A stretch of 64,000 nucleotides of DNA from Marinilabiliaceae bacterium (GTDB lineage: Bacteria > Bacteroidota > Bacteroidia > Bacteroidales > Marinilabiliaceae), in the NCBI GenBank assembly GCA_016933045.1, contig JAFGBR010000039.1, positions 62,001 to 126,000 of the forward strand. Reading direction: 5' to 3'. The stretch's first letter is position 1, and every line of letters begins with the position of its first letter. The notes beneath the pieces are model-generated. The model was given only the letters and a program-made list of their open reading frames with translations. It was not told where the DNA came from and did no database searches. A program made the translations under genes and the position numbers. This document shows positions 1 to 10,806 of the stretch, piece after piece.

Positions 1-632
1 GAATACAAAAAAAATGGAAAGAAATTGGCCCTGTTCCACGCAAACAATCAGATATAATATGGAAACGTTTCAGAACTGCATGCGATGACTTTTTCGAGAA
101 CAAATCAAATCATTTCAATCATATTGATGAAGAACAGGATGAAAACCTAAAGTTAAAACTCGAACTTATTGAAGAGTTAAAAACATTTATTCCAAACGAA
201 AATAACAGTGAGGAAACATTTACAAAACTTCAGGATTTTCAAAAACGTTGGTCAGATATTGGTCATGTGCCATTTAAAGAAAAAGACACCGTAAATCACG
301 AATTCCGAAGCTTAATAAATAAATGCTTCGATAACTTAAACATGGACGAATTCCATAAAAACATATCAAAATTTGGGTCAAAAATAAACCAAATTCAAGA
401 AAAAGGTCACTCGAACGACAAACTAAACCAGGAACGAAACAGAATAATAACTAAATTAAAACAATTAGAAACAAACATCACCCTTTGGGAAAATAATATT
501 GGATTTTTTGCAAAATCAAAAAATTCAGCAGCACTTATAAAAGATTTTGAAAATAAAATTGAGAATGGCAAACGTAACATTAAGTTACTTAACGAAAAAC
601 TTGACATGCTCGATGATGTTTTAAAAGGTTAA
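1..632 (+). CDS. DUF349 domain protein (5' end outside window)
   Basis: The reading frame is open from the first bases (codons begin at position 3), so the gene starts upstream of the window. The visible part holds two DUF349-type repeats. The first has the hallmark WKEIGPVPR followed by a DxIWKRFR-type helix and a DDFFE motif; the second has RWSDIGHVPFKEKD. The C-terminal half is lysine- and glutamate-rich with coiled-coil character. DUF349 proteins are cytoplasmic tandem helical-repeat proteins whose role in Bacteroidota is unsettled. A strong terminator follows directly after the stop codon, so this is the last gene of its transcript. A GTG at 267 is an internal valine codon, not the start. 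Confidence 0.85.
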   Translation, partial: IQKKWKEIGPVPRKQSDIIWKRFRTACDDFFENKSNHFNHIDEEQDENLKLKLELIEELKTFIPNENNSEETFTKLQDFQKRWSDIGHVPFKEKDTVNHEFRSLINKCFDNLNMDEFHKNISKFGSKINQIQEKGHSNDKLNQERNRIITKLKQLETNITLWENNIGFFAKSKNSAALIKDFENKIENGKRNIKLLNEKLDMLDDVLKG

Positions 633-668
633 AAATAAAGCCGGCCAAATAAAGCCGGCTTTATTTTT
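633..668 (+). terminator. Rho-independent terminator after the DUF349 gene
   Basis: A perfect 13-bp stem pairs 633-645 with 654-666 around an 8-nt loop. The GC-rich core is GCCGGC and the right arm ends in a T-rich stretch. It begins directly after the stop codon and lies upstream of the pyrG promoter, separating the two transcripts. Confidence 0.9.
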
Positions 669-713
669 ACATCATTTATTTATTAACTGCGATCATATTA
701 TAGGGTAAATTCC

Positions 714-721
714 TACCTTTG
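714..721 (+). promoter_or_regulatory. Candidate Bacteroidota -7 promoter element for pyrG-yidC
   Basis: TACCTTTG matches the Bacteroidota -7 consensus TAnnTTTG. It sits between the upstream terminator and pyrG, giving a leader of roughly 48 nt. No clear -33 TTTG is visible at the expected distance, so this rests on the -7 match and position. Confidence 0.5.
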
Positions 722-763
722 TAGTTTTTAGAAATATTTTTCGATTTTAAGTTAAACAGATAA

Positions 764-2398
<1,635 letters not shown>

Positions 2399-2413
2399 TA
2401 ATTAACGCATAAA

Positions 2414-4258
2414 ATGGATAAAAACGCAATAACAGGAATGGTTCTTATCGCAGCCATCCTGGGAATATTCATGTGGATGAATTCCCCGTCGGAAGATGAA
2501 AGAAACAGAATATTAAAACAACAAGATACTATTAAACAAATTAGTGAGCTGTCGGCACCAAAAATTGCCGAACAACAAATAAAAGTTAAAGCAGCCGACA
2601 CCTTAGTAATAGATAGTACAGAAGCAGCAAAAAAATTACAGGATCAATATGGCATATTTGCAGATGCAGCTAAAGGCTCAACTGAATTTGTAACATTAGA
2701 GAATAACCTGGTAAAATTAGTTTTCTCAACCCAGGGTGGTAAACTATATTCGGTAAATTTAAAAGACTATAAAACATTTGAAGGCAAACCATTGATATTA
2801 TTCAATGGCAATGCCAATAAATTTGGATTCAGGTTTACCTTAAATAACCGCTATTACGATACCAATGAATTGTTTTTTAATATCTCTAAAAAAGATAACA
2901 AAACAATTGAATTTACACTCCCATCAATTAATGGCGATGTACTAACATACACCTATTCGATTAACGATGACTCATACATGGTCGATTACTCTGTTAAAGC
3001 TGAAAAACTACAGGAAATAATAGGAAAAAATAAATCGGGTATTGAATTAATATGGCATTCATACATGCCAAAACAAGAGAAAGGACACAGCTTTGAAATA
3101 CAAAACTCAGGTATTTATTTCAAATATTATCAAGATGAAGTTGATAATATATCATCAACAAAAAGTGAAGAAAAAGAACTTCGCAGCCCCCTTAGATGGA
3201 TTGGATTTAAAGACCAGTTTTTCTCATCGGTACTAATATCAAAAGAACCATTTAATAGTGGCAATATAAAAACAGAAGTTTTTGAAAACGAAACTGATTC
3301 GTCAATAAGATTAAACACAGCCACTTTAGCAGTTCCTTTCAACCACGATGAGATGAACTTTAACTTTTATTTTGGCCCAAACCATTTTTACACTTTAAAT
3401 CAATATGGCAAAGAACTTGAATTAAACCGACTTATTCATTTAGGATGGGGAATTCTAGGCTGGATAAATCGTTTTGCCGTTATCCCGGTTTTTAACTATT
3501 TAGAAGGATTCATTGGCAATTACGGATTAATCATTTTAATATTAACCATTCTTATAAAGGTTGTATTATTCCCACTTACCTACAAGTCATATATCTCAAC
3601 AGCCAAAATGAAGGTTTTAAAACCCCAGATTGAAGAGATAAATGCCAAAATACCAAAAGAAAAAGCAATGGAACGCCAACAGGCAACCATGAGTTTATAC
3701 AAAAAAGCCGGGGTTAATCCAATGGGAGGTTGTTTACCAATGCTTTTACAATTCCCGATATTGATTGCCATGTTCAGATTTTTCCCTGCATCAATAGAAT
3801 TAAGACAAGAAGCATTTCTATGGGCTGAAGACCTATCGGCATACGATTCAATATTCAGTTGGACAACTCACATACCTCTGTTAAGTGATTTTTATGGGAA
3901 CCATATTAGTTTATTCTGTTTATTAATGGCAGGAACCAACATTGTTTATACCTGGATGAACCAGGAAATGACACAATCGAGTCAAACAATGCCCGGTATG
4001 AAAACCATGATGTACATTATGCCAATAATGTTCTTGTTTTTCTTTAACAATTATGCAGCCGGATTAAGTTACTATTATTTTATATCAACATTAATTACAA
4101 TTGGCCAAACATTACTCATACGCCGCTTTGTTGATGAAAAGGCATTACTTGCAAAAATTCATGCAAATCAAAAAAAGCCGGTAAAAAAATCGAAATTCCA
4201 GCAACGATTAGAGGATATGGCTAAACAACAACAATTACAAGCCAAACGCAAAAAATAA
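2414..4258 (+). CDS. yidC: Membrane protein insertase YidC
   Basis: YidC inserts and folds inner-membrane proteins, alone or with SecYEG. This 614-residue protein has the Gram-negative architecture: an N-terminal membrane anchor (about residues 5-22), a large periplasmic beta domain (about 60-340), then the conserved insertase core with five membrane segments (about 350-590). The core carries the FPLTYKSY and GVNPMGGCLPMLLQ signatures and ends in a lysine-rich cytoplasmic tail that could contact the ribosome. The groove arginine of E. coli YidC (RGIMYPLT) appears as lysine (KVVLFPLT); both are positive. It lies 15 bp after pyrG in the same direction, with the A-rich start context ATAAAATG. 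A hairpin terminator follows. Confidence 0.95.
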   Translation: MDKNAITGMVLIAAILGIFMWMNSPSEDERNRILKQQDTIKQISELSAPKIAEQQIKVKAADTLVIDSTEAAKKLQDQYGIFADAAKGSTEFVTLENNLVKLVFSTQGGKLYSVNLKDYKTFEGKPLILFNGNANKFGFRFTLNNRYYDTNELFFNISKKDNKTIEFTLPSINGDVLTYTYSINDDSYMVDYSVKAEKLQEIIGKNKSGIELIWHSYMPKQEKGHSFEIQNSGIYFKYYQDEVDNISSTKSEEKELRSPLRWIGFKDQFFSSVLISKEPFNSGNIKTEVFENETDSSIRLNTATLAVPFNHDEMNFNFYFGPNHFYTLNQYGKELELNRLIHLGWGILGWINRFAVIPVFNYLEGFIGNYGLIILILTILIKVVLFPLTYKSYISTAKMKVLKPQIEEINAKIPKEKAMERQQATMSLYKKAGVNPMGGCLPMLLQFPILIAMFRFFPASIELRQEAFLWAEDLSAYDSIFSWTTHIPLLSDFYGNHISLFCLLMAGTNIVYTWMNQEMTQSSQTMPGMKTMMYIMPIMFLFFFNNYAAGLSYYYFISTLITIGQTLLIRRFVDEKALLAKIHANQKKPVKKSKFQQRLEDMAKQQQLQAKRKK

Positions 4259-4263
4259 CATCA

Positions 4264-4299
4264 AGACGGCTGGAGAAACTTCAGCCGTTTCTTTTTTTA
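4264..4299 (+). terminator. Terminator after yidC
   Basis: ACGGCTG (4266-4272) pairs with CAGCCGT (4282-4288) around a 9-nt loop and is followed by CTTTTTTT. It ends only a few bases before the next start codon, so the downstream transporter probably depends on read-through or a promoter overlapping this element. Confidence 0.8.
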
Positions 4300-4307
4300 C
4301 ACATAAA

Positions 4308-5159
4308 ATGAAAAAAGGAATACTATTTATTCTTATTGCCGAGTTTTGTTTTGCAGCTTCATCTGTTGTAGCAAAATGGGTATTAAAAGAACCTTCATTA
4401 TCGGGCATTCAAATAACCTTTTTTCGTTTCTTGTTAGGATCAATTATCAGCTTCATACTCCTAAAAAAATCGGGTGAATCATTTATTCCTAACAAACCTC
4501 AAATGGTTTGGTGGCGGGCATTTTTCAATACCATTTCGGCAATGTTGTTTTTCTTTTCGTTAAAATATACCACAGTTACCAATGCAAACATGCTGGGCTT
4601 AACATATCCGCTTTGGGTTGTTATTTTTGCTCCAATACTTATTAAAGAAACTTTTGAAATTCGCAATTTGGTTTTTGTAATAATTGCATTATTTGGCGTT
4701 TATCTTATTGTACACCCTAGTTTCAACTCTATTAATTTAGGCGATATATGTGCTTTTGGAGCAGGTGTTACAGCAAGTATTGCTGTAATTGCTTTACGAC
4801 AAGCCCGAAAATATGACTCGACAAACATCATTATTTTTTATTTAATGACAACCGGTTTAGTTATAAACGGTATACTATTAGCCCCGGTATGGAGCAATCC
4901 CGATATTTTATCATGGGTACTAATTATTATTTCGGCATTATTAGGTTTCTTAGCTCAAATACTAATAACCCACGGATACAAGTACATTGAAGCAACACGC
5001 GGTAGTTTAATATCATCATCCAGAGTAATAATGGCAGGTGCTATGGGTGTAATATTCTTTTCCGATCAAATAACCATTCAAATTATTGCCGGTGCAATAT
5101 TAATACTATCAAGCCAGTATGCCATGATATTGAAAAAGTTTGGCATTAAACGCCAATAA
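4308..5159 (+). CDS. EamA-family (DMT superfamily) transporter
   Basis: A 283-residue hydrophobic protein with about ten predicted transmembrane helices arranged as two EamA repeats of five, the normal size for drug/metabolite transporter (DMT) permeases. The first repeat begins at the N-terminus (FCFAASSVVAKWVL) and the second near residue 150 (DICAFGAGVTASIAVIALRQ). DMT members export or import small metabolites; the substrate cannot be read from the sequence. The gene starts 9 bp after the yidC terminator with the ATAAAATG context and converges on the lipid kinase gene, with 4 bp between stop codons. Confidence 0.85.
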   Translation: MKKGILFILIAEFCFAASSVVAKWVLKEPSLSGIQITFFRFLLGSIISFILLKKSGESFIPNKPQMVWWRAFFNTISAMLFFFSLKYTTVTNANMLGLTYPLWVVIFAPILIKETFEIRNLVFVIIALFGVYLIVHPSFNSINLGDICAFGAGVTASIAVIALRQARKYDSTNIIIFYLMTTGLVINGILLAPVWSNPDILSWVLIIISALLGFLAQILITHGYKYIEATRGSLISSSRVIMAGAMGVIFFSDQITIQIIAGAILILSSQYAMILKKFGIKRQ

Positions 5160-5163
5160 TACT

Positions 5164-6150
5164 TTACTGACTTAACTTTCCAAAATTAGACTCAGAAATT
5201 CTTTTTCTAAAATTTTGAATATTTGCCCCTACCTCATGTTGTATTTGACTTATAAATGATGTGCTAATAAATTCGGCAGTAGGAACTAATATATTAAGTG
5301 CTAAAGGCATCATTTCAATGTCAAGATGATTATCAATAGCAACCGGTTCTCCATCGGCATGAGCTTTTAATTTATCATTAGAAAACACTTCGATATGCTT
5401 ACCTAAAATTATTTCATCGAACTTTGACTGATCCAGCGTTTTATCAAACATACTTATAAGTAATGCAGGTGCTGTTACTTTAGGAAACTCACGAATTATA
5501 CAAACATCAATTAATCCATCATCAATTTTTGCATTTGGCGATATATGAAAATTATTGCCATATTGAGATGAATTAGCAAAACTGATTAAAAAAGCATTTC
5601 GCTGGTACTCAACCCCATCAATTTTTAAAATATAATCCAGAGCTTTATATTTCGAAAACTCTTTTGTTATTAACTTAATATAACCCAATGGCCCCCTACT
5701 CTTCTTTCCGGCAAATAAATGACTAATCTGACCATCGAAACCAACACCCGAAACGTTAAACGAGTAATGGTTATTAATCTTCATCACATCAATTTTTTTC
5801 ACCTCGCTGTTTTGCAAAGCCTGAAGAGCCCTATTTACCTTAAGCGGTATATTAAGAAAACGTGCTAAACCATTTCCCGAACCTGCCGGAATAATAGCCA
5901 TTGCAGTATCACTTCCAACCAGTCCTGATCCAACTTCGTTTACAGTTCCATCACCACCAACAGCAACTACTATGTCAAAACTACCAATAGCCTGACGGCT
6001 TAAATCAACTGCATGACCAGCTTTTTGTGTTACTGCAACTTCCCAATCCCAAACTGCCGGGTCTAATTCTTTTTGAATTAGTGAGTTTATAGTATTTTGC
6101 TTTCCTAATCCAGAAAACGGATTAACAATAAACAATATCTTTTTAACCAT
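5164..6150 (-). CDS. Diacylglycerol/lipid kinase family protein (YegS/DgkB-like)
   Basis: This belongs to the DAGK catalytic-domain family, which phosphorylates lipid alcohols such as diacylglycerol with ATP at the inner face of the membrane. The 328-residue length fits. The N-terminus has the FIVNPFSG strand-loop, then the nucleotide-binding GGDGTVNEVGSG near residue 65 and IPAGSGNGLAR near residue 90; the C-terminal beta-sandwich contains the DGLIDV motif. YegS-like and DgkB-like enzymes cannot be separated by eye, so the lipid substrate is not assigned. It is a single gene, convergent with the transporter gene. Confidence 0.88.
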   Translation of the reverse strand: MVKKILFIVNPFSGLGKQNTINSLIQKELDPAVWDWEVAVTQKAGHAVDLSRQAIGSFDIVVAVGGDGTVNEVGSGLVGSDTAMAIIPAGSGNGLARFLNIPLKVNRALQALQNSEVKKIDVMKINNHYSFNVSGVGFDGQISHLFAGKKSRGPLGYIKLITKEFSKYKALDYILKIDGVEYQRNAFLISFANSSQYGNNFHISPNAKIDDGLIDVCIIREFPKVTAPALLISMFDKTLDQSKFDEIILGKHIEVFSNDKLKAHADGEPVAIDNHLDIEMMPLALNILVPTAEFISTSFISQIQHEVGANIQNFRKRISESNFGKLSQ

Positions 6151-6228
6151 TTATTAACCGATTAATTAAAACTCTTATGAAACAAGAGATTGATTAGGCT
6201 GACAAAAATAATGAATAAAAAAGAATTT

Positions 6229-7149
6229 TCAACTTTGAGTCATTGTATGATTTTTCATATAATAAGCTGGGGTAATATTTAACTGCTGTTTAAAAGCAGT
6301 TGAAAAATGATGTCGGTCAAAAAAACCACATTTAACAGCAATATCATCAATACTATACGAACTATGATGCATTAAATCACAAGCATTCTCTATTCTAACC
6401 TTTAAAACATATTGCTGAATTGACAACCCACTTTTTTCTTTAAACAATCTTGCAAAAGAGTTAATCGCCATATTCGAATTTTCGGCCAACAACTCATTAG
6501 TAATTTTTAAATGACAAAAGTTTTTAATATAATCCATTGCTTTTAAAACCCTCTTATCTGAAATACTTTTACCCCAAAAACCCATGGGCAACGAATACAA
6601 AACACGAAATAACAAAAGATTAATTAACAATGTTGTGGAGAAACTAATTAAACGGTTATCGGCAATAACATCTTCCTGAATTTTTAAAATAATCTGATTT
6701 AGGTCGTCTGTTATATCATATAAATATATACCCGTATTTATTAAACGAAACTGCATATTCAAATTAAAATGTATAAATAAATGATCTATAGCATCCTGAT
6801 TCTTAATATCTGCAATAGTATCGTTCTTTTCCAATCGCCTGCCTTCAATTATATCCCTAGTAACACCATTAGTATTTCCTTTAAATTTTGTACTGTACCT
6901 GGTATTTGGGGGAATCAATATAAGTTTATCACTTCCAACATCATAAGTCTGATCATTAAATTTAATCTCTCCACCACTCAACCTGTTATAGTAAAGTCGC
7001 CAAAAAGGAGCCGATAAATTTTGGCCTTCCCAATAATTAAGTATCCAGTACCTACAACAAAGAATATTTATTTGTACATCAGATATTAACTGTTTAACAT
7101 CAGAAGGATCAGTTTTTTTAAGCTTACCAGGTACATTCATACAAAACAT
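6229..7149 (-). CDS. AraC-family transcriptional regulator, probable regulator of the fucose genes
   Basis: A 306-residue protein with an N-terminal cupin-like sensing half (about 1-195) and a C-terminal AraC double helix-turn-helix domain (about 205-300). The latter shows the family signature IDDIAVKCGFFDRHHFSTAFKQ followed by ITPAYY. AraC regulators of this layout bind a sugar-related ligand and act at nearby promoters. The gene is divergent from the sugar kinase and fucI across a short intergenic region, so control of L-fucose or L-rhamnose use is the natural inference; the ligand is not shown. A second in-frame ATG three codons downstream (7140) is an alternative start. Confidence 0.87.
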   Translation of the reverse strand: MFCMNVPGKLKKTDPSDVKQLISDVQINILCCRYWILNYWEGQNLSAPFWRLYYNRLSGGEIKFNDQTYDVGSDKLILIPPNTRYSTKFKGNTNGVTRDIIEGRRLEKNDTIADIKNQDAIDHLFIHFNLNMQFRLINTGIYLYDITDDLNQIILKIQEDVIADNRLISFSTTLLINLLLFRVLYSLPMGFWGKSISDKRVLKAMDYIKNFCHLKITNELLAENSNMAINSFARLFKEKSGLSIQQYVLKVRIENACDLMHHSSYSIDDIAVKCGFFDRHHFSTAFKQQLNITPAYYMKNHTMTQS

Positions 7150-7206
7150 GTTTAAATATTACACAAAAATGTGTTTTTTTTAAAAACAATAAACATCCTT
7201 TTAAGA

Positions 7207-7214
7207 TACATTTG
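7207..7214 (+). promoter_or_regulatory. Candidate -7 element for the sugar kinase-fucI operon
   Basis: TACATTTG matches TAnnTTTG. It implies transcription beginning near 7221, downstream of the most upstream possible start codon (GTG at 7171). This supports the internal ATG at 7285 as the true kinase start. Small inverted repeats just upstream (AAACATGTTT at 7144-7153; ACAC/GTGT at 7161-7174) could be operator parts for the divergent AraC regulator. Confidence 0.4.
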
Positions 7215-7284
7215 TTATAATTTCAAAAATATATCTAAAAACAAAGTTAGGTTAATTGGGATTTTAGGCAACAGTGTATTATTT

Positions 7285-8763
7285 ATGAGTTCAAAATCTT
7301 ATTTAGCAATTGATATTGGTGCAGAAAGTGGTAGGCTCATTTTAGGCACAATTAACGATGGTAAACTTTCATTAAAAGAGATACATCGTTTCTCTAATGG
7401 GATGCTAAATATTTTAGGTAATTATCATTGGAATATTGGAAATATTTATTCTGAAATTATTAAGGGAATTGAAATATGCACCAAAATAGAACAAGTAACT
7501 CCCTGCTCAATAGGTATCGATACCTGGGGTGTTGATTTTGGATTAACAACCTCCGATGGAACAATATTGGGATTACCATTTGCATACCGCGACAGCAGAA
7601 CACAAAATGCCATTGAAGAATTTACCGAAATTATTCCAAAAAAACATATATACAATTTAACAGGAACCCAATTTGCCCCATATAACACTCTTTTTCAACT
7701 ATATGCAACAAAAAAATATCAACCGGAACAAATCCAATCGGCATCTGATCTTTTATTTATGCCCGATCTATTGGCATTTATGTTAACCGGTGAAAAGAAA
7801 ACTGATTTCTCATTTGCAACAACATCACAACTATATAATCCGATTAAAAACAATTGGGATAACCAATTATTTGATGCCTTAGGAATTTCAAAAGATATAA
7901 TGCAACAAGTAGTTGAACCCGGTACAATAATTGGCAATTTACACAATGCAATATGTTCTCAAACAGGCATTAAAAGCATACCAGTAATAGCAGTTGCCAC
8001 ACACGATACCAACTCGGCTATTGCTTCAATTCCGGCAACTGATAACAACTGGGCTTACATAAGCTCAGGAACCTGGTCGTTAATGGGTATTGAATCATCA
8101 AAACCCATTATTAACAACAACAGTTACAGCATGAATTTCACCAACGAAGGTGGGGTTGAACACACATTCAATATTTTAAAAAACCACATGGGATTATGGT
8201 TATTACAACAATGTAAAAAAAGCTGGAATCAAGAGAATTATAACTATCCCACCCTGGTTCAAATGGCAACAAATGCCAAACCTTTTAGCGCAATAATTGA
8301 CATTGATCATTTATCATTTTTAAATCCAAATAACATGCCCAATGCCATTCAAAACTATTGCAAAAACACAAATCAGAATATTCCTGACGATCACGGTCAA
8401 ATTGCACGTATCATAATCGAAAGCATTGCTTTAAAATATCATGAAACTGCCAATCAGCTTATAGAATTATCTGATAATAAACTCGATGAAATAATTATTA
8501 CAGGTGGTGGAATAAACAACCAATTATTATGTCAGTTTACAGCTAATGCTACTAATACTAAAGTAAAAACAGCATTAACAGAAGGTTCTGCATCGGGAAA
8601 CATACTAACTCAAGCTTTAGGGTTAGGACATTTATCATCGTTAAAAGAAATGAGAACCGTAGTTGCAAATTCATGCAGAATGAACCACTATGAACCAAAA
8701 GAAAATGATATGTGGAACGAAGCATTTATGAAATACAAAAACATATCAGAAAAAAATAATTAA
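7285..8763 (+). CDS. fucK: FGGY-family sugar kinase, probable L-fuculokinase (rhamnulokinase-like)
   Basis: The protein phosphorylates a ketose, here most likely L-fuculose to L-fuculose 1-phosphate, with ATP. From the ATG at 7285 it is 492 residues, normal for FGGY kinases, and begins with the phosphate-binding [10 protein letters not shown]. Further signatures are [26 protein letters not shown] and the C-terminal [12 protein letters not shown] with EGSASGNIL. The frame is open upstream to a GTG at 7171, but those 38 residues fit no FGGY N-terminus and overlap the promoter. By sequence the protein is of the RhaB type, which Bacteroides also uses for fuculose; the adjacent fucI favours fuculose, but rhamnulose is not excluded. 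fucI follows after 23 bp. Confidence 0.85.
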   Translation: MSSKSYLAIDIGAESGRLILGTINDGKLSLKEIHRFSNGMLNILGNYHWNIGNIYSEIIKGIEICTKIEQVTPCSIGIDTWGVDFGLTTSDGTILGLPFAYRDSRTQNAIEEFTEIIPKKHIYNLTGTQFAPYNTLFQLYATKKYQPEQIQSASDLLFMPDLLAFMLTGEKKTDFSFATTSQLYNPIKNNWDNQLFDALGISKDIMQQVVEPGTIIGNLHNAICSQTGIKSIPVIAVATHDTNSAIASIPATDNNWAYISSGTWSLMGIESSKPIINNNSYSMNFTNEGGVEHTFNILKNHMGLWLLQQCKKSWNQENYNYPTLVQMATNAKPFSAIIDIDHLSFLNPNNMPNAIQNYCKNTNQNIPDDHGQIARIIIESIALKYHETANQLIELSDNKLDEIIITGGGINNQLLCQFTANATNTKVKTALTEGSASGNILTQALGLGHLSSLKEMRTVVANSCRMNHYEPKENDMWNEAFMKYKNISEKNN

Positions 8764-8786
8764 CCAGAAATATATATTTACATAAA

Positions 8787-10568
8787 ATGGCTCAAAACAG
8801 ATTACGAGGTGATTTACCCAAAATAGGTATACGTCCTGCAATAGATGGTCGCAGAGGAGGCGTAAGAGAGTCTCTGGAAGAACAAACCATGAAAATGGCT
8901 CAAAATGCAGCTAAGTTTCTAACTGAAAACCTTAAACATGCGAACGGAAGCAAAGTGGAATGTGTAATAGCCGATACCTGCATTGGGGGTGTTGCCGAAG
9001 CTGCTATGTGTGCCGAAAAATTTGAAAAAGCCGGTGTTGGACTATCACTTACTGTAACACCTTGCTGGTGCTATGGTAGCGAAACTATCGATATGAACCC
9101 ATCAATTCCCAAAGCCATTTGGGGGTTTAACGGAACAGAACGACCTGGTGCTGTATATTTAGCAGCAGCTCTTGCCGGCCACACTCAAAAAGGATTACCT
9201 GCATTTAGTATTTATGGTCAGGAAGTTCAGGATGCCGGAGATGAAACCATTCCATCAGACGTTATAGAAAAACTGTTACGCTTTGCCAAAGCCGGTCTTG
9301 CAGTTGCCACCATTAGAGGTAAATCATACCTTTCCATGGGATCTGTTTCGATGGGTATAGCCGGAAGTATTGTTAATGAAAACTTTTTCCAGAGTTACTT
9401 AGGAATGCGCAACGAATACATCGACATGAGTGAGTTTACCCGACGTATTAACGAAAATATTTTTGATGCCGAAGAATATAAAAAAGCATTAAAATGGGTA
9501 AAAGAAAATTGCAAAGAAGGTGATGATGTTAATCCTGCCAACAAACAACAATCGCGCGAAGAAAAAGATGCGACCTGGGAATTTGTTGTTAAAATGACCA
9601 TTATTGCCCGCGATTTAATGATTGGCAATCCAAAACTTAAAGAACTTGGATATGGCGAAGAAGCCTTAGGACATAATGCCATTGTATCGGGTTTTCAAGG
9701 ACAACGACAATGGACTGATCATTTTCCAAATGGCGATTTCCTTGAAGCTATACTCAATTCATCATTCGACTGGAACGGAATTAGGCAGGCATTTATTGTT
9801 GCCACCGAAAATGACTCATTAAATGGTGTTGCAATGCTATTCGGACACCTGTTAACCAATACATCGCAAATATTTGCCGATGTTAGAACATATTGGAGTC
9901 CTGAGTCAGTTAAAAGAGTAACCGGTTACGTTTTAAAAAATGAAGCATCACAAGGCATCATTCACCTAATAAATTCGGGAGCTGCAACACTTGATGGAAC
10001 AGGACAACAAACAAGAAATAACAAACCTGTAATGAAACCATATTGGGAAATTACAGAAAATGAAGCCAAAGCCTGTTTAAATGCAACCACTTGGCCTCCT
10101 GCTGTTCTTGAATATTTCCGGGGTGGAGGTTACTCATCAAGCTACCTGTCGAAAGGTGGTATGCCAATGACAATGTCGCGAATAAATATTGTAAAAGGAT
10201 TAGGTCCTGTTTTACAAATTGCCGAAGGTTGGAGCGTTGATTTGCCAATGGATGTACACCTGAACCTCAACAAAAGAACAAATGAAACATGGCCAACTAC
10301 ATGGTTTGCTCCGCGTTTAACAGGTGAAGGAGCATTTAAAAACGTTTACTCTGTAATGGCCAACTGGGGCGCAAACCACGGAGCTATTAGTTATGGACAT
10401 ATTGGCTCTGATTTAATTACACTTGCCTCAATGTTACGAATCCCGGTTTGTATGCATAATGTTGAAAATGAAAAAATATTCCGTCCCAGTTCATGGAATG
10501 CTTTTGGAATGGATATTGAAGGCCAGGACTATCGGGCTTGCAATAATTATGGACCACTTTATAAATGA
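8787..10568 (+). CDS. fucI: L-fucose isomerase
   Basis: FucI interconverts L-fucose and L-fuculose, the first step of fucose catabolism, using a divalent metal (usually Mn2+). The 593 residues match the family length and the sequence can be followed end to end against E. coli FucI. Landmarks are [18 protein letters not shown] at the N-terminus, [29 protein letters not shown], the metal/catalytic region [12 protein letters not shown] with [11 protein letters not shown], the [11 protein letters not shown] histidine, and the terminal [13 protein letters not shown]. It is co-transcribed with the upstream kinase and followed by two terminators. Fuculose-1-phosphate aldolase and a fucose permease are not in this window. 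Confidence 0.96.
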   Translation: MAQNRLRGDLPKIGIRPAIDGRRGGVRESLEEQTMKMAQNAAKFLTENLKHANGSKVECVIADTCIGGVAEAAMCAEKFEKAGVGLSLTVTPCWCYGSETIDMNPSIPKAIWGFNGTERPGAVYLAAALAGHTQKGLPAFSIYGQEVQDAGDETIPSDVIEKLLRFAKAGLAVATIRGKSYLSMGSVSMGIAGSIVNENFFQSYLGMRNEYIDMSEFTRRINENIFDAEEYKKALKWVKENCKEGDDVNPANKQQSREEKDATWEFVVKMTIIARDLMIGNPKLKELGYGEEALGHNAIVSGFQGQRQWTDHFPNGDFLEAILNSSFDWNGIRQAFIVATENDSLNGVAMLFGHLLTNTSQIFADVRTYWSPESVKRVTGYVLKNEASQGIIHLINSGAATLDGTGQQTRNNKPVMKPYWEITENEAKACLNATTWPPAVLEYFRGGGYSSSYLSKGGMPMTMSRINIVKGLGPVLQIAEGWSVDLPMDVHLNLNKRTNETWPTTWFAPRLTGEGAFKNVYSVMANWGANHGAISYGHIGSDLITLASMLRIPVCMHNVENEKIFRPSSWNAFGMDIEGQDYRACNNYGPLYK

Positions 10569-10596
10569 AATTAACAAACAGTAAATTTTTTTCTCA

Positions 10597-10640
10597 AAAA
10601 GAAGGCAATTGACAGTAACGACTGTCAGCCTTCTTTTATT
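10597..10640 (+). terminator. Terminator after fucI
   Basis: A two-part hairpin: AAAAGAAGGC (10597-10606) pairs with GCCTTCTTTT (10628-10637), and above a small bulge TGACAGT (10610-10616) pairs with ACTGTCA (10621-10627) around a 4-nt loop. The right arm ends in a T-run on the plus strand. Confidence 0.85.
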
Positions 10641-10687
10641 AAATCATCAAAAGTTTTTAAACTCTACTAAATTCTCTATACTAAAAC

Positions 10688-10730
10688 AAAAGAGGGTATC
10701 TCAATTAAACTGAGTAACCCTCTTTTAATT
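10688..10730. terminator. Second, bidirectional terminator between converging genes
   Basis: AAAAGAGGGT (10688-10697) pairs with ACCCTCTTTT (10717-10726), with an inner CTCA/TGAG pairing. A-runs on the left and T-runs on the right let it work on both strands, serving fucI from one side and the secreted-protein gene from the other. Confidence 0.8.
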
Positions 10731-10806
10731 TTTATTGATATCTGAGCCTGGCATTAAATAGAAATTAATACTAATGATAAATAAATATTTAAACCCATTA
10801 TTTTAT

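Noticed and set aside
740-753. A 14-base match (TTCGATTTTAAGTT) between the pyrG leader and 14276-14289
   Set aside because: Several shared 14-mers are expected by chance in 64 kb of AT-rich DNA; only one half-site is present and the genes are unrelated.
7171-7284. An N-terminal extension of the sugar kinase from a GTG codon
   Set aside because: The 38 residues do not resemble any FGGY N-terminus and the stretch contains the likely -7 promoter element; the ATG at 7285 gives the family start.
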